The position numbers and the translations under genes are program-made. A stretch of 64,000 nucleotides of DNA from Croceicoccus sp. GTDB lineage: Bacteria; Pseudomonadota; Alphaproteobacteria; Sphingomonadales; Sphingomonadaceae. The stretch is taken from positions 62,001 to 126,000 of the forward strand of contig NZMY01000002.1 in assembly GCA_002694745.1 (NCBI GenBank), read 5' to 3'. Of this stretch, positions 45,173-54,041 are shown one piece after another. The notes below the pieces were generated by a model. The model had not been told where the DNA came from. It saw only the letters and a list, made by a program, of their open reading frames with translations, and did not search any database. Every line of letters starts with the position of its first letter. Positions within the stretch are counted from its first letter, which is position 1.

Positions 45173-47556
45173 CGATGGACCGCCGCACGGCCCTCAGGCT
45201 CGTTGCTGGTACCAGCATGGGTGCCCTCGCCTGTGCGCAGGCACCGGCTGCTTTCGCGCAGGCCTCGCCGCTCTACAAGGATGCGCGCGCGCCCATCCCG
45301 GCGCGCGTCGCGGACCTGATGGCGCGCATGACACTGGACGAGAAGATCCAGCAGATCCGCACCGCGTGGCAGGGCAAGGGCGAGATGATCGACGGGCTGG
45401 CCTTCGACCCGGCCAGGGCCAGCGCCGCCTTTCCCGACAATATCGGCCACATCACCCGCCCGTCCGACAAGCGCGGCGTTCCGGGCGTTGCGGGCGCGGC
45501 GGGCGGAACCGCGGCGCGCTGGCGCACGCCCGCCCAGACGGTCGAGTTCATCAATGCGCTGCAACGCTGGGCGACACAGGACACGCGCCTTGGCATTCCG
45601 GTCCTGCTGCACGAGGAATCGCTGCACGGCTATATGGCGACCGAGGCGACCATGTTCCCGCAGGCGATTGCGCTGGCGGGAACCTTCGATACCGATCTGA
45701 TGCGGCGGATCCAGTCGGTCATAGCGCGCGAAACCCGTGCCCGCGGTGTGCCGCTGGTGCTGAGCCCCGTCGTCGACATCGTGCGCGACCCGCGCTGGGG
45801 CAGGATCGAGGAGACGTGGGGCGAGGATCCATACCTCGTCAGCGAAATGGGCGTTGCCGCGGTGGAAGGCCTGCAGGGACCGGGCAAGTTCGAGAAGCTG
45901 CGCGAGGGCAAGGTTTTCGCGACGCTGAAGCACATGACCGGCCACGGTCAGCCCGAAGGCGGCAATAATGTCTCGCCCGCCGAGGTTTCCGAGCGGGAAT
46001 TGCGCGACAATTTCTTTCCGCCTTTCCGCGAGATCGTGCGCCGAACGTCGGTCGGCGCGGTGATGCCCAGCTATAACGAGATCGACGGCGTGCCCAGCCA
46101 CGGCAATGCCTGGCTGCTGGGCACCGTGCTGCGCGGGGAATGGGGCTTCGACGGCGTGGTGGTCAGCGATTATGGCGGCGTCCACGAACTCGATACGCTG
46201 CATCATGTCGCGGCCGATCTGGAAGAAGCCGCACACCAGTCGCTGGTCGCGGGCGTCGACAGCGAACTGCCCGAAGGCATGGCCTTCGCCGCGCTGCAGG
46301 ACGCGGTCGAGGCTGGCCGTATTCCGGTCAGCCTGATCGACACGGCCTGCGCGCGGATGCTGGCGTTCAAGATGCGCGCCGGATTGTTCGAAAACCCCTT
46401 TGGCGATGCGGCTCTGGCCGCCGCGATCACCGGTAACGAGGAAGCCCGCGCGCTCGCCTTGGAGGCGGCGCGCAAGTCGATGTGCCTGCTGAAGAATGAC
46501 GGGGGCGTCTTGCCGCTCGACCGCGCGGCGATGGGGCGGGTGGCGGTGATCGGACCCAATCACGCGATCGCGCGGCTCGGCGGCTATTCCTCGGTGCCCA
46601 AACAGGCGATCAGCCTGATCGAAGGGCTGCGGGCGATTGCCCCGGATGCCGATTTCGTGACGGCGCAGGGCGTCTTCATCACCACCAGCGAAGACCGCTC
46701 GCAGGACGAGATCACGCTGGCCGACCGCGAAGAGAACATGCGCCTGATCGCCGAAGCGGTCGAAGTGGCGAAATCGGCCGATGTCATCGTGCTCGCCATA
46801 GGCGATACCGAACAGACGAGCCGCGAGGGCTTTGCGGCCAACCATCTGGGTGACAGGACCGATATCGACATCGTCGGCGAACAAAACGCGCTGGTCGATG
46901 CGATGGCCGCGCTGGGCATGCCGCTGGTCGTGTGCGCGATCAACGGCCGCCCGCCAAGCTGGCCCAATGTCGTGGCCAGGGCCGATGCGATGCTGGAATG
47001 CTGGTATCCCGGGCAGGAAGGCGGGATCGCCATGGCGGAAGCGCTGCTGGGCGACATCAATCCGGGCGCGAAGCTGCCGGTGACGGTCGTTCGCAATGCC
47101 GGTCAGGTGCCCTCTTTCTATAACCACAAGCCCAGCGCGCGGCGCGGCTATCTGTTCGACGATGAAAGCCCTCTGTTTCCGTTCGGGCACGGCCTGTCAT
47201 ACACCCGCTTTTCCGTGTCCGAGCCTCGCACCGCCAAGACGCGTTATGGTGCCAACGAAACGATACCGGTGACGGTGGACGTCGCCAACATCGGCACGCG
47301 CGCAGGCAGCGAAGTCGTGCAGCTTTACATCACGCGCGAGGACGTATCCGTCACGCGCCCGGTGCTCGAATTGAAGGCGTTCGAACGCGTGGAGCTGGCA
47401 CCCGGCGAGAGCCGCAGCCTGCGGTTCGCGATCGAGCCGCGGCAGCTCGCGTTCTGGAACCGCGACATGAAGGAAGTGAACGAACCCGGCCCGGTCACAC
47501 TATCGAGCGGACCGGGCAGCAACGCGCTCAAATCCATCGAAGTGGAGATTGTCTGA
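45169..47556 (+). CDS. GH3 beta-xylosidase/beta-glucosidase with Tat-like signal
   Basis: A 795-residue paralogue of the preceding GH3, same domain order, nucleophile Asp in V-V-V-S-D-Y-G. The N-terminus has a twin-arginine type signal (D-R-R-T-A-L-R-L-V-A-G) rather than the Sec signal of its neighbour, suggesting export after folding. ATG 45169 overlaps the upstream stop (ATGA), and GH10 starts 2 bases after its stop. The pair looks like a tandem duplication that has diverged in sequence and export route. Substrate preference cannot be told apart by eye. Confidence 0.88.
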   Translation: MTMDRRTALRLVAGTSMGALACAQAPAAFAQASPLYKDARAPIPARVADLMARMTLDEKIQQIRTAWQGKGEMIDGLAFDPARASAAFPDNIGHITRPSDKRGVPGVAGAAGGTAARWRTPAQTVEFINALQRWATQDTRLGIPVLLHEESLHGYMATEATMFPQAIALAGTFDTDLMRRIQSVIARETRARGVPLVLSPVVDIVRDPRWGRIEETWGEDPYLVSEMGVAAVEGLQGPGKFEKLREGKVFATLKHMTGHGQPEGGNNVSPAEVSERELRDNFFPPFREIVRRTSVGAVMPSYNEIDGVPSHGNAWLLGTVLRGEWGFDGVVVSDYGGVHELDTLHHVAADLEEAAHQSLVAGVDSELPEGMAFAALQDAVEAGRIPVSLIDTACARMLAFKMRAGLFENPFGDAALAAAITGNEEARALALEAARKSMCLLKNDGGVLPLDRAAMGRVAVIGPNHAIARLGGYSSVPKQAISLIEGLRAIAPDADFVTAQGVFITTSEDRSQDEITLADREENMRLIAEAVEVAKSADVIVLAIGDTEQTSREGFAANHLGDRTDIDIVGEQNALVDAMAALGMPLVVCAINGRPPSWPNVVARADAMLECWYPGQEGGIAMAEALLGDINPGAKLPVTVVRNAGQVPSFYNHKPSARRGYLFDDESPLFPFGHGLSYTRFSVSEPRTAKTRYGANETIPVTVDVANIGTRAGSEVVQLYITREDVSVTRPVLELKAFERVELAPGESRSLRFAIEPRQLAFWNRDMKEVNEPGPVTLSSGPGSNALKSIEVEIV

Positions 47557-47558
47557 AC

Positions 47559-48737
47559 ATGACCAACGGCCCGATCATAAATCGCCGCAGCGCTCTTGCG
47601 GGCATGGCTGCCCTGCCGCTGATAGGATGTACCAATGGCGGCATGGGCGGTTTGGACGCGCCGGTTTCGGCACCTCCATCGCTTGACGAGCTCGCCATGA
47701 TGGGCGGACGGCGCTTCGGAAGTGCGGTGGCCTCGACCCCCGGCAATGTCGACGCCGGATCGTTTCAGAATCCGTCCTATGCGGCCGTCGTCACCGCCGA
47801 ATGCGGATTGGTCGTCCCCGAAAACGAAATGAAGTGGCAGGCGATCCGCCCTTCCCGCGACACTTACGATTTCTCCCGCATGGATGCGATGGTGGCGTGG
47901 GCAAAGTCCCAGAACCTCGACATGCGCGGCCACACCTTGCTGTGGCACCGGCCGCAGTGGTTTCCCAAGTGGCTGAACGATTACGACTTCGGCGCCAATC
48001 CGGTGGTCGAAGCCGAGCGATTGCTGACCGAGCATATTCGCGCCGTGACCGACCGCTATCGCGGCGTCATCACCAGCTATGACGTGGTGAACGAGGCGAT
48101 CGACCACGACACCAATGCCCCCATCGAAACCAGCCTGAGCAAGGCGATGGGCAGTCCGGAAGCGGTCATCGACCTGGCCTTCCATACCGCGCGCGAACAA
48201 CTGCCGACGGCCCAGCTGGTCTATAACGACTACATGAGCTGGGAGCCGCAGCATGCCGAGCATCGCGCCGACGTGCTTCGTTTGCTGGAAGGTCTTCGCA
48301 AGCGAGGAACGCCGGTCGATGCGCTTGGCATCCAGTCGCATATCGAGATGTTCGAGATCGACCCGGCGACCGGCATCGGGCCCTATGACGACAGGGAATG
48401 GCGCCGCTTTCTCGACGAGGTGACGGGCATGGGTTATCGGCTGCTGATCACGGAGTTCGACGTCAAGGACAAGGCGCTACCGGCCGACATCGCGGTTCGC
48501 GATGCGCGCGTTGCGGATTTTGCGCGCCGCTATTTCGACGTGATGCTGGAATATTCGGACCACCTCGACGACATCCTCGTCTGGGGCATGGTAGACCGCT
48601 TCAACTGGCTGCAGGGCTTTGACCAGGCGCGGCGAGAGGATGGTCTTGAAGTGCGCGGCGCGCCCTATGACAGCAATTATCGCGCGAAGCCGATGCGCGA
48701 TGCGATCGCGGAATCGCTGCGTCAGGCCGCCGTCTGA
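47559..48737 (+). CDS. GH10 endo-1,4-beta-xylanase, Tat-type lipoprotein signal
   Basis: A 392-residue GH10 xylanase. The signal has twin arginines and a lipobox (N-R-R-S-A-L-A...L-I-G-C), so it is probably a lipoprotein in the periplasm or outer membrane. The acid/base Glu is in Y-D-V-V-N-E-A-I and the nucleophile Glu in L-I-T-E-F-D-V; H-T-L-L-W-H and E-N-E-M-K-W are standard GH10 blocks. As a cell-bound xylanase it probably cuts imported xylo-oligosaccharides rather than bulk xylan. Last gene of the operon, followed by a terminator. Confidence 0.93.
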   Translation: MTNGPIINRRSALAGMAALPLIGCTNGGMGGLDAPVSAPPSLDELAMMGGRRFGSAVASTPGNVDAGSFQNPSYAAVVTAECGLVVPENEMKWQAIRPSRDTYDFSRMDAMVAWAKSQNLDMRGHTLLWHRPQWFPKWLNDYDFGANPVVEAERLLTEHIRAVTDRYRGVITSYDVVNEAIDHDTNAPIETSLSKAMGSPEAVIDLAFHTAREQLPTAQLVYNDYMSWEPQHAEHRADVLRLLEGLRKRGTPVDALGIQSHIEMFEIDPATGIGPYDDREWRRFLDEVTGMGYRLLITEFDVKDKALPADIAVRDARVADFARRYFDVMLEYSDHLDDILVWGMVDRFNWLQGFDQARREDGLEVRGAPYDSNYRAKPMRDAIAESLRQAAV

Positions 48738-48782
48738 CGGGGCGTTGAAAAACACCCGGTTCTGCCAAGGGACCGGCATAAG

Positions 48783-48815
48783 AAGGGCGCGGGAAAGAGT
48801 TTTCCGCGCCCTTTT
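48783..48815 (+). terminator. Terminator of the GH3-GH3-GH10 operon
   Basis: AAGGGCGCGG (48783-48792) pairs with CCGCGCCCTT (48804-48813), extended by AAA/TTT near the loop with one bulged G, and followed by TTTT. Confidence 0.75.
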
Positions 48816-48867
48816 CCATGGCCTGTGAAGGTGTGCGGCCTTGGCATCCCTGTCCGGCCTGCCTCAC

Positions 48868-48904
48868 AAAAAAATGGGCCGCCTCGATCGGATCGAGGCA
48901 GCCC
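48868..48904 (-). terminator. Terminator of the TonB receptor gene
   Basis: On the minus strand GGGC-T-GCCTCGATC pairs with GATCGAGGC-G-GCCC, followed by a seven-T run (48874-48868). Confidence 0.8.
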
Positions 48905-48932
48905 AGTTGGAGCAAGCACGTAATTACCGTGT

Positions 48933-51900
48933 TTAGAAGTTCCCTCGGATGATGAAGGAATAGCGGCGGTCGTTCATGAAGAACGAGCGCGGTGCCAACA
49001 GGGACGGATCGCCCGTATAAGCCTGCGACGTCTCGGTCACTTCGTTCAGCAGGTTCACACCCTGGACGCCGACCTTGATATTGTCGCTGACATTCACGAA
49101 CAGCGAAGCGTCAAGCTGGCCCGTCGCCTCGTTGAAGATCGAGTAATACGGGAAGATCACGTCCGACGCGGTCAGCAGGAAACGCGAACGCCAGTTATAC
49201 GCGGCGCGCAGCGAGATCGGTCCCTTTTCATAGAAGCCCGCCACGTTCACATTGTGCTTGGACAATTGTTCAAGCGGCAGGTTTCCAGGCGGCACCGGCG
49301 AATCGTTCGGCACTTCCCCGCCATTCAGGAACGTGTTCGGAAGACCCGAGCTGTCGATGTAGGTGTAGTTGGCCTGCACACCGAAACCGTCCAGCGGAGC
49401 CGGCAGGAATTCGAAGGTCTGCTGATAGGCAACTTCGAAGCCCTTGATCTTGCCCGTTCCGTCGAAATTCTCCGGGCCGCGAACGGTAACCTCGCGCGTT
49501 TCGCCCGAACCGTTGCTGATCGTCTCCTGCCGCACCGACTGATAGAAGAAGTTGTCGATGCTCTTGTAGAAGGCGTTGAAGGGCAACGATCCGACCCGCG
49601 AGAAGTACCACTCGAGGCTGGCATCGAACTGCCAGGCCGTCGCGGGCACAAGCAGCGGATTGCCCGCCGTACCCGTGAAGTTACCCGAGTCGTCGATGCT
49701 GGAGGTGAAGTAGTTGCGGATGTAGCCGTTATCGGGCCGCGTCAGCACCTTCGACACCGCGAAGCGCGAAATCAGATCATCGGTCAGACCCAGGCGCAAG
49801 TTGAAGCTCGGCAGGAAATAATCGTAGTCGTTCCTGACCGGCGTATAGGTGAAGCTTCCGTCTGCGAAATCCTGCAGTTCGGCATAGGCCTCGGGACCGA
49901 CGTTACAGATGCCGCCGGGCCGAGCCGTACCGCCGCCCGCTGCCGGCGGACGCGCCTGCGCTGCGCAGCGCACGTCATAGGGATCGGCAATGTTCAGGCT
50001 GCCGACGTCGCCGGGACCGCGCGAACTTGCAGAAAGCAGGTCGGTACGGACATAGCGAACACCGATGTTACCCGACATGCGGACCCCGCCGAACAGATCG
50101 TCAGAGCCGAACACCAGCATGCCGTAGAGGGCATAATCGTCCTGCTTAACGGTCTGGATATCCGACGGCAGATAGGGCGTTCCGTCAATCGCACCAGCAC
50201 GCGCCGCCAGCGGGTTCCAGGTGGGCGAACCGCCGCGTTCGCGCGTGATGTCCTGGATCGATTGGAAGAAGTCGACCGAACCGTCGTAATCGTCGATCAG
50301 ATCGCCGCTGTAGTAATAGGCGCCCGGAGGTCCGGGTACCTTGCCGCGGAAGAAGTTGGGGAACTCGTAACGCTCCGACGCGCCTTCGGGGGTATCCGCG
50401 AAGTTGACCGGACGCGAACCCGACCAGACTTCGGAGAGCATGCCCCAGTTATACGTGCTGTAACGCACGTCCTGCTGGCGGCCCTGGAAGCGGGCCCCGA
50501 CCTTGGCGCGGCGAATGAACGCGTAATCGTCGAATTCATAGTCGAGATCGGCCTGGAAAGCGAACTGCTCGCCATCGCTGTCCTCGGCATGGTCCATAGC
50601 GGCGCGCCAGAACTGGAAGCGGGGATCGCCGAAATATTCGGCATCGCTCGCATTGGCCAGCGCCTCGCCCGGCGTGGACCAGTTGTAGCCGAGGAACTGC
50701 GGCTTGTGCGGAATGATGTTCGGATACTTGCCCGAGATATCGAGTTCCTGATCCGCGAAGTTCGAACCAAACACGCTGAAGTCGAGATTGTCCTTCTTGG
50801 ACGTCGCATACTGGGCATCAAGGCGCAGCGTCGCACGCTCGGTCAGCTCATGACGGAGGTTCAGGCTGTAGTCGCTGTTGGTAACCTCATCCATGACCTG
50901 ACGGCGCGCGAGCGAGAACTGCGAACCGCCGATCGGCACGAAGGGCGATGCACCCGGATCGCCGCGCCAGCCATTGCTGGCATCGACGATATAGCCCGAC
51001 TGGAACAGATTATCCTCGTCGTAGACGTAGTTCTGGAACTCGCCGATCGGACATTGCGCGCGCGGCGGCGTTTCATCGTTGGGATCGATCACGCCATTGC
51101 TGTCGACCACGTTCGGACCGCCGGCATTCTGCTGACAGCCGAGCGGATAGGTCGAATATTCGGCGAGGTCGGGCGCGGTTTCATAGGTGCGCTCACCCCA
51201 CGAATTGGTGGTGTGCGAACGGATGAATTCCGCCGTGAACAGCGTACGCTCGTCGACGCTTTCCCACTGTGCCGAAGCCGCGAAACCGTCGCGCTTGCGG
51301 TTGAAATCCTGCGTACGGAACTGGCCGCCGACAGGCGCGACGCGGAAGTCGGCATAGTCTGCGAAGCCGTCCGGCCCGTTGGTGCCCTCGGCGCCGCAAA
51401 CCGCGTTGGGCGGCGGCAGCGTCGTGTTGTCGACGTCGGCGGGAAGCGGGTTGCGGCAGATGAAGCGATTGGCGGTGTTCGCGATCGGAACCGTCTGCCC
51501 GTCGCGGATCTGGTAGTTCGCCACCTGAAGACCGTCGGCCCGGCTCTTGATCTGCGAGAACGCGCCGCTGATCAGCACGCCGAAACGGCCCGCGTCGGTG
51601 TCCCAGACGTTGCTGACCAGACCGGAGATGTTGGGCGTCCAGTCCTTCTGGAAGTCGCCGTAGTTCGCCTCGAGGCTGAAGCCGATCTTGAAACCGTCAT
51701 TGTCGAACGGTTTGCGAGTGTTCAGGTTCACCGTACCGGCGAGACCGCCCTCGATCATGTCGGCAGTGGCGTTCTTGCTGATGATGACCGAGCCGAGAAG
51801 CTCTGCCGGAACGTCGGCAAAGTTCAGCGCCTGCCCGCCGACACCTGCCGAAAAGGCGGTGCGGCCGTTGAATTCCGAACGAACGAAATTGAGGCCGCGG

Positions 51901-52304
51901 ACAACGACGCCCGAACCTTCGACCGAGAAGTGATCGGGATCGTTCGAACCGGCAAAGCGGTTGATCGCGACGCCCGGGACACGCTGCAGCGCTTCGGTCA
52001 CCGAACGGTCGGGAAGCGCACCGATGTCGGCTGCCGTGATGGCATCGACGACGGTATCGGAATCGCGCTTGATGTCCTGCGAGTTTGCCAGCGACTGGCG
52101 AATGCCACTGACGATGATGAGACCTTCGTCGGCAGGCGCGGCCTGCTCCGGCTCCTCAGCGCTGTCGGCGTCTTGCGCATAGGCGATCGGCGAACCGAGC
52201 ATGCAGCCCAGTGCCAGCGCGGAAGCGCCACCCTTTAGAAATGTTCGAAAAATGGCTTCGTTCGCAGACGCACCCCGTGCGCACTGCATATCGTTCTTCA
52301 CCAC
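48933..52304 (-). CDS. TonB-dependent receptor, xylan regulon
   Basis: A 1123-residue outer-membrane receptor with signal peptide (cleavage Y-A-Q-D), TonB box (I-I-V-S-G), plug domain (A-L-Q-R-V-P-G-V-A-I) and a long 22-strand barrel ending in ...I-I-R-G-N-F. The size and the G-L-A-G-T-V-N-L-N-T-R-K-P plug motif match large carbohydrate receptors of sphingomonads and Caulobacter. The start is GTG 52304, six bases after GGGGGAG; the ATG at 52319 lies in the operator. Likely cargo: xylo-oligosaccharides, by context. It is divergent from the halogenase-halogenase-cupin operon. Confidence 0.9.
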   Translation of the reverse strand: MVKNDMQCARGASANEAIFRTFLKGGASALALGCMLGSPIAYAQDADSAEEPEQAAPADEGLIIVSGIRQSLANSQDIKRDSDTVVDAITAADIGALPDRSVTEALQRVPGVAINRFAGSNDPDHFSVEGSGVVVRGLNFVRSEFNGRTAFSAGVGGQALNFADVPAELLGSVIISKNATADMIEGGLAGTVNLNTRKPFDNDGFKIGFSLEANYGDFQKDWTPNISGLVSNVWDTDAGRFGVLISGAFSQIKSRADGLQVANYQIRDGQTVPIANTANRFICRNPLPADVDNTTLPPPNAVCGAEGTNGPDGFADYADFRVAPVGGQFRTQDFNRKRDGFAASAQWESVDERTLFTAEFIRSHTTNSWGERTYETAPDLAEYSTYPLGCQQNAGGPNVVDSNGVIDPNDETPPRAQCPIGEFQNYVYDEDNLFQSGYIVDASNGWRGDPGASPFVPIGGSQFSLARRQVMDEVTNSDYSLNLRHELTERATLRLDAQYATSKKDNLDFSVFGSNFADQELDISGKYPNIIPHKPQFLGYNWSTPGEALANASDAEYFGDPRFQFWRAAMDHAEDSDGEQFAFQADLDYEFDDYAFIRRAKVGARFQGRQQDVRYSTYNWGMLSEVWSGSRPVNFADTPEGASERYEFPNFFRGKVPGPPGAYYYSGDLIDDYDGSVDFFQSIQDITRERGGSPTWNPLAARAGAIDGTPYLPSDIQTVKQDDYALYGMLVFGSDDLFGGVRMSGNIGVRYVRTDLLSASSRGPGDVGSLNIADPYDVRCAAQARPPAAGGGTARPGGICNVGPEAYAELQDFADGSFTYTPVRNDYDYFLPSFNLRLGLTDDLISRFAVSKVLTRPDNGYIRNYFTSSIDDSGNFTGTAGNPLLVPATAWQFDASLEWYFSRVGSLPFNAFYKSIDNFFYQSVRQETISNGSGETREVTVRGPENFDGTGKIKGFEVAYQQTFEFLPAPLDGFGVQANYTYIDSSGLPNTFLNGGEVPNDSPVPPGNLPLEQLSKHNVNVAGFYEKGPISLRAAYNWRSRFLLTASDVIFPYYSIFNEATGQLDASLFVNVSDNIKVGVQGVNLLNEVTETSQAYTGDPSLLAPRSFFMNDRRYSFIIRGNF

Positions 52305-52318
52305 GATATTCTCCCCCA

Positions 52319-52332
52319 TGTTAGCGCTACCA
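52319..52332. promoter_or_regulatory. XylR-type operator before the TonB receptor gene
   Basis: TGTTAGCGCTACCA, the reverse complement of the aguA/GH3 operator, 15 bases before the receptor start codon. Unlike the other copies I find no good -35 box 17 bases from the in-register -10. It lies 144 bases from the divergent halogenase start, so it may act on both. Confidence 0.75.
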
Positions 52333-52475
52333 TCTGATCTGGGCAGTCGCTTGGATTTATCCCGGTCTTCTGGCTTATATCGATGATCTTTCTTTGGCAA
52401 GTGCGGGCTTGCAACATTTTTAGACCGTGTCATCCTTATACACGGGAGAAGGTTCTAGGGGGTATCCGGCAGGTC

Positions 52476-54041
52476 ATGACCGCACGGAAAGATATCGTTA
52501 CCATCAATGCGGTCGACCGCGTCGTGATCGTCGGCGGCGGCACTGCGGGCTGGATGACCGCCGCGGCCATGTCGCGCTTTTTCGACAATGGGCGGCGCAA
52601 GATCACGCTGGTCGAATCCGACGCCATCGGAACCGTCGGTGTCGGAGAGGCGACCATTCCGCCGATCCGCAACTTCAACGGCATGCTCGACATTCCCGAG
52701 AACGAGTTCCTGCGCGCGACGCATGGCACGTTCAAGCTGGGGATAGAATTCGTCGACTGGGGGCGGAAAGGCGACCGCTATATCCACCCTTTCGGCAATT
52801 TTGGGCGCGATCTTCACGGCATTCCGTTTCACCAGCTCTGGCTGCGCGAGAATGCGCGTGGCGGCGGAGCAGATATTAGCGATTATTCAATGAGTTCGGT
52901 AGCGGCCTTGATGGGCCGCTTTGGGCGCCCCTCGCCCGACGCGCGCTCCCCCGTGTCCGAGATGTTCTATGCGTTTCATTTCGACGCCAGCCTCTATGCG
53001 GCCTATCTGCGCCAGCTAGCGGAGCGGCAGGGCACGATCCGACGCGAGGGCCGTATCGTCAAGGCGCACCGCGACGGCGAAAGCGGCTACATCACATCCG
53101 TCGAGCTTGAGGGCGGCATCCATATCGAAGGCGATCTTTTCATCGATTGTTCGGGCTTTCGCGGCCTGCTGATCGAAGACGCGCTGGAGACCGGGTACGA
53201 GGACTGGAGCCACTGGCTGCCGGTCGATCGCGCGCTGGCCATGCCGACATCGAATATCGCCTCCCCCGCCCCCTTTACGCGCGCGACGGCCCATGGTGCG
53301 GGATGGCAATGGCGCATTCCGCTGCAGCATCGCACGGGCAATGGCCATGTCTTCTGCGGCGCCTTCATGGAGGATGACGAGGCCGAACGGATCCTGCGCC
53401 GCCACGTGGAGGGCGAGCCCATCGCCGAACCCCGGCTGATACGGTTCCAGACCGGCATGCGCCGCAAGGCGTGGAACCATAATGTCGTGTCTCTGGGCTT
53501 GGCCTCCGGCTTTATCGAGCCGCTCGAATCGACAAGCATCCATCTGATACAAAACGGCATTGCGCGCCTGTTCAGCCTGTTTCCCGAAAAGGAGATCAGC
53601 CCCCTGGAGCGGGACGAATATAATCGCGGCATGCGCGAGATATATTGCGACATCCGCGATTTCATCATCCTGCACTACAAGGCGACGCAGCGGGATGACA
53701 CCGAGTTCTGGCGCTATGTCAGGGACATGGAGGTGCCCGAAAGCCTTGCGCGCAAGATGGAACTCTGGCGCCTGCATGGCCGCGTGTTCCGCGAAAACGC
53801 CGAACTGTTTACCGTGCCGAGCTGGGTCGCCGTGATGCTGGGACAGAACATGTGGCCCGAACGCTATGACCCCATCGCCGATACGCTGGACGAGCAGCGC
53901 GTGGCGCAGGCCATGGAGCAGATGCGCGAAGCCTATCGCCAGACCGCGCAGCAATTGCCGACGCAGGAGCAATTCCTGCGGCAGGCAGGTGCATGGGCAG
54001 CGGATCATGCGCCGATGGCCACGGCCGGAGCGATGCGATGA
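52476..54041 (+). CDS. Flavin-dependent tryptophan-halogenase-like protein 1
   Basis: A 521-residue flavoprotein of the Trp_halogenase family. It shows the FAD motif G-G-G-T-A-G-W (20-26), G-V-G-E-A-T-I-P, a Lys at 87 in T-F-K-L-G-I that aligns with the catalytic Lys79 of PrnA/RebH, W-Q-W-R-I-P (277-282, the halogenase W-x-W-x-I-P motif) and L-E-S-T with Glu 351. All hallmark residues are kept, so halogenation or a related hydroxylation is feasible. ATG 52476 is chosen; the longer frame enters the promoter region. Its stop overlaps the next halogenase by 4 bases. Substrate unknown. Confidence 0.88.
   Translation: MTARKDIVTINAVDRVVIVGGGTAGWMTAAAMSRFFDNGRRKITLVESDAIGTVGVGEATIPPIRNFNGMLDIPENEFLRATHGTFKLGIEFVDWGRKGDRYIHPFGNFGRDLHGIPFHQLWLRENARGGGADISDYSMSSVAALMGRFGRPSPDARSPVSEMFYAFHFDASLYAAYLRQLAERQGTIRREGRIVKAHRDGESGYITSVELEGGIHIEGDLFIDCSGFRGLLIEDALETGYEDWSHWLPVDRALAMPTSNIASPAPFTRATAHGAGWQWRIPLQHRTGNGHVFCGAFMEDDEAERILRRHVEGEPIAEPRLIRFQTGMRRKAWNHNVVSLGLASGFIEPLESTSIHLIQNGIARLFSLFPEKEISPLERDEYNRGMREIYCDIRDFIILHYKATQRDDTEFWRYVRDMEVPESLARKMELWRLHGRVFRENAELFTVPSWVAVMLGQNMWPERYDPIADTLDEQRVAQAMEQMREAYRQTAQQLPTQEQFLRQAGAWAADHAPMATAGAMR

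Noticed and set aside
49254-52238. 994-codon frame opposite the TonB receptor.
   Set aside because: Low-complexity Arg/Val/Glu-rich antisense translation; the receptor on the other strand has all hallmarks.
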